Below are positions 34,017 to 42,781 of a DNA stretch of 55,654 bases, one piece after another (position 1 is the stretch's first letter; each line of letters opens with the position of its first letter). Made by a program: the position numbers and the translations under genes. Under the pieces are notes generated by a model, which saw only the letters and a list, made by a program, of their open reading frames with translations, searched no databases and had not been told where the DNA came from. Origin of the DNA: CAZSAT01 sp964604675 (lineage in GTDB: Bacteria; Myxococcota_A; UBA796; CAJQPC01); contig CAZSAT010000040.1 of NCBI GenBank assembly GCA_964604675.1, positions 1 to 55,654 on the forward strand, read 5' to 3'.

Positions 34017-34886
34017 CTACAGGAAGTCGAACAGGCTCGTCGACAACATCCCACTCGAGAGCTGGAGGGTCGCTTCGTAGCTCGTCTGCAGCTCCGCCAG
34101 GGCGGTGTAGGCGGCTGCCAGGTCCACGTCGACCATGGCCGACAGGCTCTCGCTCAGCTGGCTCGCGACCGACTCGGCCGAGGCCATGGCGTCGTCGACC
34201 ATGTTCATCTCGTAGCCGATCGACGACCAGACCGAGTTGATGCCCTTGTCCGCCTCCTCGAGCCCGCCGAGCGAGGCCTGGATCGCGTCGGCGTCGTCGG
34301 AGTCCAGCGCGCTGAGGAAGTCGTCGATCGCGGCGAAGGCCTCGTCGAAGACCTCGGAGCCCACGAAGCCCGTCTGCGCCCAGGTCGAGTCGCCGACCTG
34401 CGTCGACGGCTCGCTGTCGCCACCGAGGTAGGTGCCGTCCTCGTCGTAGGCCTGCGTGTCGTAGGTGGTGCCGGAAAAGATGTATCGGCCGCCCACGTTG
34501 GTGTTGGCCACGTCCACCAGCTGCTCGCGCAGCGACGAGACCTCTTCGGCCGCCGCGGCGCGGTCCTCGGCGGTGTAGGTGTCGCTGGCCATCTGGGTGG
34601 CGAGCTCTCGCAGCCGGCTCATGATGTCGCTGGCGGTGTTCATCGCCTGCTCGCCGCTGCTGAGCAGGGTCGCGGCGTTGGTGGCGTTGTCCTGGTACAC
34701 GGTCTGGTCGGCCACCTGCTCGCGCAGGCGGGTGACCGTGCCGATCGCCGAGGCGTCGTCGCTGGGCGCGTTGATGCGCTGGCCGGTGAGCGCTTGCTCC
34801 TGGGCCTCCGCGAGCTGCGTGTTCAGGCTCGCGATCTGCGACTGGATCAGCGACGTCACGGCACCGCTCGTGCTACGAACAGACAT
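34017..34886 (-). CDS. flgL: Hook-filament junction protein FlgL
   Basis: 289 residues. N terminus SLIQSQIASLNTQLAEAQEQ and QRINAPSDDASAIGTVTRLR; C terminus YTALAELQTSYEATLQLSSG then MLSTSLFDFL, matching FlgL. It links hook and filament together with FlgK, whose gene is 8 bp upstream. Middle region is Asp-rich. Confidence 0.93.
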   Translation of the reverse strand: MSVRSTSGAVTSLIQSQIASLNTQLAEAQEQALTGQRINAPSDDASAIGTVTRLREQVADQTVYQDNATNAATLLSSGEQAMNTASDIMSRLRELATQMASDTYTAEDRAAAAEEVSSLREQLVDVANTNVGGRYIFSGTTYDTQAYDEDGTYLGGDSEPSTQVGDSTWAQTGFVGSEVFDEAFAAIDDFLSALDSDDADAIQASLGGLEEADKGINSVWSSIGYEMNMVDDAMASAESVASQLSESLSAMVDVDLAAAYTALAELQTSYEATLQLSSGMLSTSLFDFL

Positions 34887-34894
34887 CCATCACC

Positions 34895-36259
34895 TCACAT
34901 CTGCATCAGGACGCCGAGCATCTCGTCGGTGACCGTGATGACGCGTGCGGCAGCCTGGTAGGCCGCCTGGAACTCGATCAGGTTGGCGGCCTCTTCGTCG
35001 AGATCGACACCCGACACGGACTCGCGCAACTGGCTGAGGTCGTGCAGCACCGCTTCGTTGCTCTCGCTCAAGGACTCGGCCGCCGCCACGTCGCCGCCCA
35101 CCTCGGAGACGAGGTTCGACAGGTAGTCGCGCGCGGAGGCGCCATCGAGCAGCTCGTCGTCCTCGATCGCCATGAGCGTGGCCAGGTTGTCGATGTCGCC
35201 CACCCCGCCGGTCGCCGAGCCGGCGAAGGCCAGCAGGTCGGCGTCCTCCGACAGATCGCTCGACACCCCGAGGGTCAGCGCGGCGTTGTCGGCGTCGTAG
35301 GTGAAGAAGTCGCCGCCGGCGTTCCCGTCGAGGTCGAAGCCGGCGGCGTGCTGGCTGTTGAAGGCGTCGGCCAGGGCCACCGCGAAGGCGTTGAGCTTGT
35401 CGAGGTAGCCGAGGGCGAGGTCGCGGGCCTCGATGTGGCCGCCCATCTGCCCACCGAGGTCGCCGGTCACGTCCACGTGCCCGTTGTCCGCGGAGAGCAG
35501 CACCGTGAGGTTGCCGTCGTCGTCGGTGCCGAGCGACAGCTCGCGCGCCGTGGACCCGGACACGGCGGCGTGGCCGCCGATGTACACCGTGGCCCGGCCG
35601 TCCTCGCCGATCGACGCGCTCGCGCCCACGGTCTCGGCGAGCGCCTGCACGATCTGATCGCGGCGATCCAGCAGGTCGCCGCTGGCCTGCTGCGACGACA
35701 CCACCTGGGTGTTGATCGACGCCAGCTCCTGCATCATCTCGTTGACTTCGTCCACGAGCGAGCTCGCGCTCTCCTCGAGGCTGTCGACCGTGCCCGCCAC
35801 GCCCTCGGCCGTGTCGTTGAGCTCGCCGGCGAAGGTCTCGCCCTGGGCGACCACGGCCTCGCGGTAGCTGCGGTCGCTGGGATCGCTGGTCGCCGAGCTC
35901 AAGGCGTCGAAGAAGTCCTGGCTGGCCTCCGAGAAGCCCGTGCCGCTCGCCTCGTTGAAGTAGACCTCGACCTGCTGGAGCCCGGCGTACAAGGTCTCGG
36001 CCGCGGCGGCCTCGCCGGTGGCGTCCACGATGCGCAGTCCCAGCAGGCTGTCGGCGATGCGCGACACGCTGTCGGTGGTCACGCCCTGGCCGAGGAACAG
36101 GCCGGAGGTGTTGATCGGCATCGAGGTCGACTGGTCGACCGTCTGCCGGCTGTAGCCGTCGGTGCCCGCGTTCGCGACGTTGTGGGACGCCGTGGCGATC
36201 CCGGTGGAGGCCGCCTTCAGCGCGGTGCTGCCGATTTGGAGCGAGCTCAGGATGGACAT
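34895..36259 (-). CDS. flgK: Hook-filament junction protein FlgK
   Basis: 454 residues. N terminus SSLQIGSTALKAASTGIATA and SHNVANAGTDGYSRQTVDQS, the SxxNxANxxTxGYsRq signature of FlgK; C terminus GVDLDEEAANLIEFQAAYQA then ARVITVTDEMLGVL. Forms the first junction layer on the hook. Lies between flgN (its likely chaperone) and flgL. Confidence 0.95.
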   Translation of the reverse strand: MSILSSLQIGSTALKAASTGIATASHNVANAGTDGYSRQTVDQSTSMPINTSGLFLGQGVTTDSVSRIADSLLGLRIVDATGEAAAAETLYAGLQQVEVYFNEASGTGFSEASQDFFDALSSATSDPSDRSYREAVVAQGETFAGELNDTAEGVAGTVDSLEESASSLVDEVNEMMQELASINTQVVSSQQASGDLLDRRDQIVQALAETVGASASIGEDGRATVYIGGHAAVSGSTARELSLGTDDDGNLTVLLSADNGHVDVTGDLGGQMGGHIEARDLALGYLDKLNAFAVALADAFNSQHAAGFDLDGNAGGDFFTYDADNAALTLGVSSDLSEDADLLAFAGSATGGVGDIDNLATLMAIEDDELLDGASARDYLSNLVSEVGGDVAAAESLSESNEAVLHDLSQLRESVSGVDLDEEAANLIEFQAAYQAAARVITVTDEMLGVLMQM

Positions 36260-36296
36260 GGGGGACTCGGGTCACCGAAGCGACCGGGGGGAGACG

Positions 36297-36626
36297 TCAG
36301 GCGACCCGCATGCCGCGCCGACCGTACGCCGGCGCCGGGCCTCGAGGGAGGATCTTGCCCATCACGCCGAGCACCGAGCTCGCCACCTGGTTCAGGCGGT
36401 TCTCGGCCCGGCGCTGACGCTCGACCAGGTCGCGCAGGGCGGACCTCAGGTCGGTGTCGTCGGGCAGTGGATCCTGGAGCGCCACCCGCAGCTCGAAGGC
36501 CACGTCGGCATGTCGCTCGTTCAGTGACGTCAGCTCGTCCACCCGCAGCTCGCGGGCCGCGACCACCTGCGACTCCGTGACGCCGATCAGCTCGGCGAGG
36601 AGATCGACCCGGCGGTCGCGATGCAT
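36297..36626 (-). CDS. flgN: FlgN-like flagellar chaperone
   Basis: 109 residues, helical (LAELIGVTESQVVAARELRV; LRDLVERQRRAENRLNQVAS), ending in a basic tail after residue 90. It is the right size for FlgN, the FlgK/FlgL export chaperone, and has the right neighbours: its ATG overlaps the flgM stop and flgK follows. The family's sequence is poorly conserved, so the call rests on context plus helical pattern. Confidence 0.75.
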   Translation of the reverse strand: MHRDRRVDLLAELIGVTESQVVAARELRVDELTSLNERHADVAFELRVALQDPLPDDTDLRSALRDLVERQRRAENRLNQVASSVLGVMGKILPRGPAPAYGRRGMRVA

Positions 36627-36901
36627 CAGAGCTCGCCCAGCAGGCTGTCGATGGCGGCGTCCATGTCGACGCCGGCCTCGAAGGTGCCGGCCTCGAGCTG
36701 CGAGCGCACCTCGTCGACCACATCGAGGCGCACGTCGTTGAACGACGCGGCGTCGGCGCGGAGATCGGCGATCCAGTTGGCCTCGGAGCTGATGGACACG
36801 CTGGCGGCGTCACCAGAGTCCTGGCCCGCCTGCTGTGCCTCTTGCCCAGCGCCACGGACCTGCTGGACCGACTGCACTGGGGGGCTGCCGTAGATCTTCA
36901 T
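36626..36901 (-). CDS. flgM: Anti-sigma-28 factor FlgM
   Basis: 91 residues from ATG 36901 (AGAGGT 5 nt upstream). The C-terminal half is FlgM-like: VRLDVVDEVRSQLEAGTFEA then GVDMDAAIDSLLGEL, the sigma-28-binding helices. The N-terminal half is Gln/Gly/Ser-rich and probably disordered, as expected for an exported anti-sigma factor. Holds FliA (encoded at 43488) inactive until the hook is complete. Its own FliA-type promoter lies upstream, giving feedback. Confidence 0.9.
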   Translation of the reverse strand: MKIYGSPPVQSVQQVRGAGQEAQQAGQDSGDAASVSISSEANWIADLRADAASFNDVRLDVVDEVRSQLEAGTFEAGVDMDAAIDSLLGEL

Positions 36902-36949
36902 GTCTGACCTCTGGCAGGGGTCGACTGCGACCACTGCTGCCACATCCAC

Positions 36950-36976
36950 TCTTCGGAGCAATCTCTCGGCGCTTTA
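36950..36976 (-). promoter_or_regulatory. Sigma-28-like promoter for flgM
   Basis: Minus strand: TAAAGCGC, 11 nt, TCCGAAGA. The -10 is identical to that of fliC. About 48 nt before the flgM ATG; the -35 begins just after the flgJ stop. Confidence 0.65.
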
Positions 36977-36980
36977 GCGA

Positions 36981-37652
36981 TCACTGCGATCCCCAGCCGA
37001 AGACGATCGCGGGATCCCGCGCCTCACCGTCGATCCGGGCCTCGAGGTGGAGGTGATCGCCCGTGGAGCGTCCGGTGGAGCCGACCCGCGCGATCACGTC
37101 GTCGGGACCGACGAAGTCGCCCACGTCCGCCTGGAGCGCGTCGCAGTGGGCGTAGAGCGTGGTCAAGCCACCGCCGTGATCGACCACCACGTAGTTGCCG
37201 TAGCTCGAGCTCTCGGCCGCCTCGACCACCCGTCCAGCGCGGACCGGACGGATGGCCGTTCCGCGGGCCGCCGCGATGTCCATGCCCTTGTGCAGACGCT
37301 CGGCGCCGGTGATCGGGTCGTGTCGGTGCCCGAAGGAGCTGGTCGTGGTGCCGCGCACCGGCACCCGGTCCGCGGAGCGGCCGAGGCTGCGCTCGATCCC
37401 ATCGCGCAGCCCCATGCCCTGCTCGCCCACCATCTGCTCGGCGAAGGCCTGATCGAAGAAGTCGGCGAACATCTCCATCTCGCGCGAGCCGAACAGGCCG
37501 CCCTCGGGCAGGCTGCGCCGCAGCTCCTTGACCATCATCTTCGCGATCATCGCCTCGAACTTGCGCGCGGCATCGTCGCCCTGCGCCGCCTGCTCGACCT
37601 CGGAGGCCGAGCCCTGCGCGAGGCTCGCGAAGCTGGTCGCGTCCACCTTCAC
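36981..37652 (-). CDS. flgJ: FlgJ rod-binding domain fused to an M23 peptidase
   Basis: 223 residues, GTG overlapping the flgI stop. Residues ~25-95 are the FlgJ rod-binding domain (ARKFEAMIAKMMVKELRRSL; MEMFADFFDQAFAEQMVGEQ; MGLRDGIERSL). Residues ~105-220 are an M23/LytM zinc endopeptidase: LHKGMDIAAARGT (H-x3-D), NYVVVDHGGGLTTLYAHC and GDHLHLEAR (H-x-H). Classic dual-domain FlgJ carries a GH73 glucosaminidase instead; here a peptide-bond hydrolase would open peptidoglycan for the rod. All zinc ligands are present. No signal peptide, as for other FlgJ, which is exported by the flagellar route. Confidence 0.93.
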   Translation of the reverse strand: MKVDATSFASLAQGSASEVEQAAQGDDAARKFEAMIAKMMVKELRRSLPEGGLFGSREMEMFADFFDQAFAEQMVGEQGMGLRDGIERSLGRSADRVPVRGTTTSSFGHRHDPITGAERLHKGMDIAAARGTAIRPVRAGRVVEAAESSSYGNYVVVDHGGGLTTLYAHCDALQADVGDFVGPDDVIARVGSTGRSTGDHLHLEARIDGEARDPAIVFGWGSQ

Positions 37653-38740
37653 TGGGTCACGATCTCGGCGTGCAGCGCGCCGGCGCTGTGCATCGCCTGG
37701 AGGATGACGATCAGGTCACGGGGCTTCACGCCCATGTCGTTGAGCGCGCTGACCAGGTCGCCGATGTTCACGCCCTCGACCAGCTGCAGCTTGCCCGACT
37801 TCTCGTCGGCGTAGATGCGCGACTCGCTGGTCACCACCGTGTCGCCGCTCGCGAGCGCGCCCGGCTGGCTCACCTTCGTGTCGCGCCGGACCTCGATCGT
37901 CAGGCCACCGTGGGCCAGAGCGACCTGCGAGATGCGCACGTCCGCGCCCATCACCACGGTCCCGGTCCGCTCGTTGACGACCACCCGGGCCGGTGAGTCC
38001 GGCGTGACCTGCACGGCCTCGACCGCGGCCGCGAAGAGCGTGAAGTTGCCCTGGAAGGCCTCGGGGATGGTCAGGCGCAGGGTCCCGCCGGACATCGGGG
38101 TGGCCACCGCAACGCCGAAGGTGGCGTCGATCGCCTCGGCGAGCCGGACCACCGTGGTGTTGTCCGGGGTGTCGAGCACGAAGTCGACGGCGGCCGCGTG
38201 GTCGTAGTCGGGACGTGGAACCTCGCGCTCGACCAGACCACCGCCGGCGATGCGCCCCACCGTGGTGTGGTTCTTCCGGGAGGTGTCGCCGCCCGCGGAC
38301 GCCGAGTAGCCGCCGACCAGCAGCTGGCCCTCGGCCACGGCGAAGACCTGCTTGTTCGCCGCCACCAGGGGGGTGATCAGCAACACGCCGCCCTCGAGCG
38401 ACGTGGCGTCGCCGGTGGAGGCCACCGTCACGTCGAGCCGGCTGCCGGCGCGGGCATCGGGCACCAGGGTGGCGGTCACCATCACCATCGCGACGTTGCG
38501 GCTGATCAGATCCTGGTTGTCGAGGCTCACGCCAAGCCCCTGGAGGCGCTTCCCGAGCGTGCGGATGCTCGCCTCGTTGCGCTGGGAGTCGCCCGTGCGG
38601 TTCAGGCCGACCACGAGGCCGGCGCCGGTGAGCTGGTTGTCCCGCAGGCCGGCGAAGCTGCCGATGTCCTTGGCACGGGCCGCATGCGCGGGTGCCGGAA
38701 GGGCGAAGAGCAGGGCGAAGAGGGCGAGGACCAGCCGCAT
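37649..38740 (-). CDS. flgI: Flagellar P-ring protein FlgI
   Basis: 363 residues with a signal peptide (VLALFALLFALPAPAHAA). FlgI motifs: IGSFAGLRDNQLTGAGLVVG, LNRTGDSQRN, VTVASTGDATSLEGGVLLIT and the C-terminal VEGVNIGDLVSALNDMGVKP then RDLIVILQAMHSAGALHAEI. Assembles the periplasmic P ring around the rod. Own FliA-type promoter; SD AGGAG 7 nt before ATG 38740. Separated from flgH by the membrane-protein gene at 38798. Confidence 0.96.
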   Translation of the reverse strand: MRLVLALFALLFALPAPAHAARAKDIGSFAGLRDNQLTGAGLVVGLNRTGDSQRNEASIRTLGKRLQGLGVSLDNQDLISRNVAMVMVTATLVPDARAGSRLDVTVASTGDATSLEGGVLLITPLVAANKQVFAVAEGQLLVGGYSASAGGDTSRKNHTTVGRIAGGGLVEREVPRPDYDHAAAVDFVLDTPDNTTVVRLAEAIDATFGVAVATPMSGGTLRLTIPEAFQGNFTLFAAAVEAVQVTPDSPARVVVNERTGTVVMGADVRISQVALAHGGLTIEVRRDTKVSQPGALASGDTVVTSESRIYADEKSGKLQLVEGVNIGDLVSALNDMGVKPRDLIVILQAMHSAGALHAEIVTQ

Positions 38741-38762
38741 GCAGGAGCTCCTGGATGTCCCT

Positions 38763-38789
38763 CCTTCGGTCGCTCCGCGCCCGGCTTGA
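38763..38789 (-). promoter_or_regulatory. Sigma-28-like promoter for flgI-flgJ
   Basis: Minus strand: TCAAGCCG, 11 nt, ACCGAAGG. Lies between the membrane-protein gene's stop (38798) and flgI. About 22 nt from -10 to the ATG, with a Shine-Dalgarno sequence between. Confidence 0.65.
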
Positions 38790-38797
38790 GCCCAGGC

Positions 38798-40591
38798 TCA
38801 GCGAGCAGCCTTCGCCGGCGCAGCCTCCAGCACGTCGATGAGCGTGTCGAGCGCTCCGTGCGAGGGCCTCGTCGCGGCCTCGTCGCGCCACAGCTGCGGA
38901 TCGGGAGGCGGATCCGGAAGCCCGTCGGGGCGCGCCAGCCACCACACCAGGTAGGCCCCCCGATCGTCGGGCGCGCCCAGAGTGGCGGCGAACAGGTCCA
39001 CGTAGCGCTCGGCGCGCCGGGGGCTCACCTCCGCCGCCGAGTCCAGGTTCAGGGCGAGCGCCGCCACCCCGCTCGCTCGCAGAGCGTGCACCTCGTCCTC
39101 GGTCGCAGACGCGGTCTTCCCACCCTCCAACACCAGGATCTTCGCGAGCAGGGGCTGCTCGTGGACCCACTCCCGCCAGGCCTCGGAGCCCCGGAGGCCC
39201 GGAGGCAGGACGAGCGGGTTCACCAGATCCCGTCCGTGGAACCGTCGGTGCAGCGCCGCCTGCCGGATCCGCCGTGTGGCCTGGAAGTAGCGCTTCGGGC
39301 GGTCGGGACCGAGCGGCCCGAGCGGAAGCTCCACCACCGCCCCCTCCGCACCCTCCAGGGCGCGCCAAGGCGCCTGGTGCGACAGGTCGTGCACCTGCAG
39401 CGGGGCGTTGCCCGAGCGCAAGAACACCTCCAGCGTCACCAGGAGCGCCCACAGAGCCGGACGAGGTGCCCAGGCGGCGCAGCCGACCAGGCCCAGCGAC
39501 ATCAGCAGGCCCCAGCGCTCCGGCCAGCTCAGGCGGTCCAGGGCCGGGTGAAGCTCGCCGAGCCACTGGAAGGGCAGCGGGACGGCGGACACCACCTCCT
39601 CCCCCCACTTCGGGTACGGCCCCAGGAGGAACACCCAGCCGAGGCCTGCGGCCGCGAGGAGCGGCCGGGCCTCCCGCCGCCGTGCGCCGAGCAGGGCGGC
39701 CGCGAGCAGGGTCAGCGGCACCAGGTTGCTGCGGTCGAGGGGCCCCTGCCGGAACACCCCGAGGGGATCGCTCCCGTGTTCGGCCTCCATGCGCTCCTGC
39801 GGCGGCACGGCGACCAGCCCCTCCAACCCGGCCTGATCCGCCCCGTCCGCCACGGGGAGGCGGTGCATCGTGGTGCCGCCCAACACCGGCAGCGCCAGCA
39901 AGGCGGCCACCGCCGCGGCCCCCGCGATCCGCCGAAGGCGTGCGCGAGCGATCGCCAACGGCACGCTGCCGACCGCCACGAAGAGCGCGGCGTACCAGTA
40001 CGTCAGCGCTGTCAGCGCCATGAAGAGACCTGCCCACACGGCATCCCGAGCCCGACCGTCCGCGGCCGTCGCGCGCCAGAACGACGCGAGGTAGAGCGCC
40101 GGAAACCACAGGATCGCCTGAGGGGCATGGAGCAGGTTGGCTTCGCGCAGGGAGGGCTCTCCGAGCATCCACGCCGCACCCACCAGGAGCCCAGCCCGGT
40201 GCCCGCCGCCCAGGGTCCGCCCCAGGTGGTGACCGCAGAGGCCGTTGCCCACCAGCACCAGGAGCCACCACAGGCTGTCGCCGAGCGGGAAGGGCAGCGC
40301 GAGCGCGAAGGGCGCCCCGAGCAGGTGATCGACCACGTTCGGCGCGAGCGTGGCGACCGGGTAGCCCGTGGGAAAGAAGGCCCCTTGCGAGCTGGGCCAG
40401 CTCCCCTCCACGACGAGCTCCGACACGAGCCCGCGCAGAGCGCTCGTGTCGAGCGCGTCGACGTTGGGGTAGCCGGGCAGGCTGTGTCGGATCACGGTCA
40501 CGAGCGGCCAGGTGACCGCCACGGCGAGCGCGACGTACACGAGCGCAGCGCCGAGCCAGTGCGCGCCGCGCCACGCCGGCTTCTGTCCCAT
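38798..40591 (-). CDS. Multi-pass membrane protein, GT-C glycosyltransferase-like
   Basis: 597 residues. About ten hydrophobic segments, starting LGAALVYVALAVAVTWPLVT, with a first periplasmic loop carrying NVDALDTS before the next helix, the layout of GT-C polyprenyl-phosphate-sugar glycosyltransferases (or YfhO-like proteins). The C-terminal ~200 residues are a soluble domain (AVVELPLGPLGPDRPKRYF). No GT-C catalytic D-D/E pair can be fixed with confidence. It sits between flgH and flgI on the same strand, with 54 bp to flgH and its own stop followed by the flgI promoter. Flagellar glycosylation is a hypothesis only. Confidence 0.7.
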   Translation of the reverse strand: MGQKPAWRGAHWLGAALVYVALAVAVTWPLVTVIRHSLPGYPNVDALDTSALRGLVSELVVEGSWPSSQGAFFPTGYPVATLAPNVVDHLLGAPFALALPFPLGDSLWWLLVLVGNGLCGHHLGRTLGGGHRAGLLVGAAWMLGEPSLREANLLHAPQAILWFPALYLASFWRATAADGRARDAVWAGLFMALTALTYWYAALFVAVGSVPLAIARARLRRIAGAAAVAALLALPVLGGTTMHRLPVADGADQAGLEGLVAVPPQERMEAEHGSDPLGVFRQGPLDRSNLVPLTLLAAALLGARRREARPLLAAAGLGWVFLLGPYPKWGEEVVSAVPLPFQWLGELHPALDRLSWPERWGLLMSLGLVGCAAWAPRPALWALLVTLEVFLRSGNAPLQVHDLSHQAPWRALEGAEGAVVELPLGPLGPDRPKRYFQATRRIRQAALHRRFHGRDLVNPLVLPPGLRGSEAWREWVHEQPLLAKILVLEGGKTASATEDEVHALRASGVAALALNLDSAAEVSPRRAERYVDLFAATLGAPDDRGAYLVWWLARPDGLPDPPPDPQLWRDEAATRPSHGALDTLIDVLEAAPAKAAR

Positions 40592-40644
40592 CCGCGCACC
40601 TCGTGCGCCATGGTCGCACGAGCCGCTGGTTCAGCGACCGCCGC

Positions 40645-41403
40645 TCAGAACGGGAAGGCCACGTCGGCCGCGCGGGTGATCACGCCGGGCCGGGCCCGTT
40701 CGCCCACGTGACCCTTCGGCAGGATCTCGAGGTCGAGCCGCGCCAGCCGCTCGCTCGTGATGGTGTTGTCGAGCTGGATGTCCTGCGGCTGGGCCAGCGC
40801 CTGCAGCGTGATGAAGCTCGCGTTCTTGTTGATGTCGAGCTGCTTCGTGCCGTAGATGCGCAGGTTGCCGTTCGGCATCACCTCCACCACCTCGCAGGTG
40901 ACCACCGCCGCCACGCTCCCGTTCGTGCCCGTGGAGCCTCCGCCGTCGAAGCCGGCCTCGCTCCCCCACTCCAGCCCGATCTCCCCCGACACCGCCCCCA
41001 TGTTGGGGTTGGCGCCCAGGATGCTGGTCTCGAGACCGAGCAGGTTGCCGAGCCGCGCGTCGCGGCTCTTGGAGCGCGCCGTGCTGGTCGAGGTGCCCTG
41101 ATCCCCTGCGTACGACTCCACGATGTACACGGTGACGAGGTCGCCGATCTGCCGCGCGCTCGCCTCCATGCCGAGCAGATCGCTGGCCTGGGAGTCGGCC
41201 CACAAGGAGCCGGGCGACGTCGCCATCGACTCCGCGGGGTAGCGCACGCCGACGTCCGGGAGATCGCGGATCGGCAGGGGCTCGGGCGCAGCCACGGTCT
41301 GCTCGACCGGCTCCACCTCGGCCGCGGCCTCGGCGGGCGGCTGCTTGAAGCGCTCGATGAAGGCGGGCGCCGCCTCGGCCTGCAGGCACAGCATGAGGAA
41401 CAT
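40645..41403 (-). CDS. flgH: Flagellar L-ring protein FlgH
   Basis: 252 residues, signal peptide-like start MFLMLCLQAEAA; lacks the usual lipobox Cys-signal of enteric FlgH unless the Cys at 6 is used. FlgH motifs: SLWADSQASDLLGMEASARQ, IGDLVTVYIVESYAGDQGTS, ARSKSRDARLGNLLGLE and the C-terminal IYGTKQLDINKNASFITLQA. Builds the outer-membrane L ring. Pro/Glu-rich linker at residues 15-45. 19 bp after flgA. Confidence 0.93.
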   Translation of the reverse strand: MFLMLCLQAEAAPAFIERFKQPPAEAAAEVEPVEQTVAAPEPLPIRDLPDVGVRYPAESMATSPGSLWADSQASDLLGMEASARQIGDLVTVYIVESYAGDQGTSTSTARSKSRDARLGNLLGLETSILGANPNMGAVSGEIGLEWGSEAGFDGGGSTGTNGSVAAVVTCEVVEVMPNGNLRIYGTKQLDINKNASFITLQALAQPQDIQLDNTITSERLARLDLEILPKGHVGERARPGVITRAADVAFPF

Positions 41404-41422
41404 GGGCGAGACTCCTGGGAGA

Positions 41423-42022
41423 TCAGTCGACGGCGACCGTGAGCGGATCGATCAGGATCCCGCTCACGCTCACCTTGGTGGCATGGTTCTGGGCGCGCAC
41501 CCGCTCGCCCACGCGGCCGTCGACGAGCAGGGTGCCCGCAGCGTGGACGGACAGAGGGCCGCGGCTGGCCACGAGGTCCACACCGGACCCGCGCAGGGCA
41601 TCCGGCAGCGGCTCCACGTTGGCGCTGGTGAGCGGATCGCCGACCTTCAAGGATCGGCGGGCGCGCCAGGCGCCCTCGCCGGCCGGCTGGCCCTGCAGGC
41701 GCTCGATCGCCACGGTGCCCGGCCCATAGGCCACAGCATCGCCGACGGCCGCGGGGGACGTCACGACCAGCGCATCGACCTGCACGTCGAGCAGAGGCCG
41801 CGCCACGCGGTTCAAGACCTCGACGCCTTCGTGCACCACGCGGACCCGGATCTGGGGACCGGAGCGACACGGGAGACCGGCGAAGTGCCAGGTGCCCTCG
41901 GGAAGCGGCTCCGGCACGCCGAGCGCCAGCACCTCGACCGACGCCGCCGAGCACTCGGTGCGGACCCAGGCCGCCAGCTCGTCGCTCGGGGCGGCCATCG
42001 CGCTGGCGAGCCACAACAGCAT
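41423..42022 (-). CDS. flgA: P-ring assembly protein FlgA
   Basis: 199 residues, signal peptide MLLWLASAMA. C-terminal SAF domain pattern: RARRSLKVGDPLTSANVEPL and GTLLVDGRVGERVRAQNHAT then KVSVSGILID, typical of FlgA. Chaperone for FlgI in the periplasm. ATG 42022 overlaps the flgG stop by 1 nt. Confidence 0.88.
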   Translation of the reverse strand: MLLWLASAMAAPSDELAAWVRTECSAASVEVLALGVPEPLPEGTWHFAGLPCRSGPQIRVRVVHEGVEVLNRVARPLLDVQVDALVVTSPAAVGDAVAYGPGTVAIERLQGQPAGEGAWRARRSLKVGDPLTSANVEPLPDALRGSGVDLVASRGPLSVHAAGTLLVDGRVGERVRAQNHATKVSVSGILIDPLTVAVD

Positions 42023-42780
42023 CAGCGACGCAGGTTCGCAGCGATCTGGAGGGTCTCGTCGCTGGCCTGCACGACCTTCGACGTGAGCTCGTAGGCACGC
42101 TGGGCCATGATCATCTCGATCAGCTCCTCGGCCACGTCGACGTTGGAGCCCTCGAGCTCGCCCTGGGCCACGTGCACGCCGTCGCTCGACATCACGATCG
42201 ACATCTCGTCGCCGCTCTGGGCGGTGGCCTCGTAGAGGTTGCCACCGGCGCTGCGCAGGCCCGAGGGGTTGGTGAAGTCGACGACCTCGATGCGACCGAA
42301 CTCCTCCTCGGTCGTCGGATCCATCACGATCCCGTCGCCGGTGACCGACACGCTCGAGCCCGAGGGGATGTTGGTCCCACCCGCTACGAACAGACCGCTC
42401 GACGTCACCAGGTTGCCCTGGTCGTCGGTCTTGAACGAACCGTCGCGGGTGTAGAGCGGCGTGCCGTCGGCGGTCTCGATCTTGAAGTAGCCGGAGCCCT
42501 GGATCGAGAAGTCGAGCGTGCCGCCGGTCACGATGCTGGAGCCCTGGGCGTGGTTCTTCACGATCCCGGACAGCTCCACACCGCTGCCGAGCTCGGCCGA
42601 GGCGGAGACCTCGGAGCCTGCGGCCGCCTGCGTGTTCAGCTCCTCGTACATCAGGTCCTGGAAGGTGTGCCGGGACTTCTTGTACGCGGTGGTGTTCACG
42701 TTCGCGAGGTTGTTCGCGATGTTGTCGATGCGGGTCTGCTGGGCCGTCATGCCCGTCGCCGCCGTGTAGAGCGCCTTCAT
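42022..42780 (-). CDS. flgG: Flagellar distal rod protein FlgG
   Basis: 252 residues. MKALYTAATGMTAQQTRIDN and IANNLANVNTTAYKKSRHTF are the FlgG opening; the C-terminal LEGSNVDVAEELIEMIMAQR and AYELTSKVVQASDETLQIAA close it. Forms the distal rod. Follows flgF by 1 bp. Confidence 0.96.
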   Translation of the reverse strand: MKALYTAATGMTAQQTRIDNIANNLANVNTTAYKKSRHTFQDLMYEELNTQAAAGSEVSASAELGSGVELSGIVKNHAQGSSIVTGGTLDFSIQGSGYFKIETADGTPLYTRDGSFKTDDQGNLVTSSGLFVAGGTNIPSGSSVSVTGDGIVMDPTTEEEFGRIEVVDFTNPSGLRSAGGNLYEATAQSGDEMSIVMSSDGVHVAQGELEGSNVDVAEELIEMIMAQRAYELTSKVVQASDETLQIAANLRR

Positions 42781-42781
42781 G

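Noticed and set aside
40607..40633. FliA-type promoter for the membrane-protein gene at 38798
   Set aside because: TGAACCAG, 11 nt, ACCATGGC has the right spacing, but lacks both TCAA/TAAA and CCGA.
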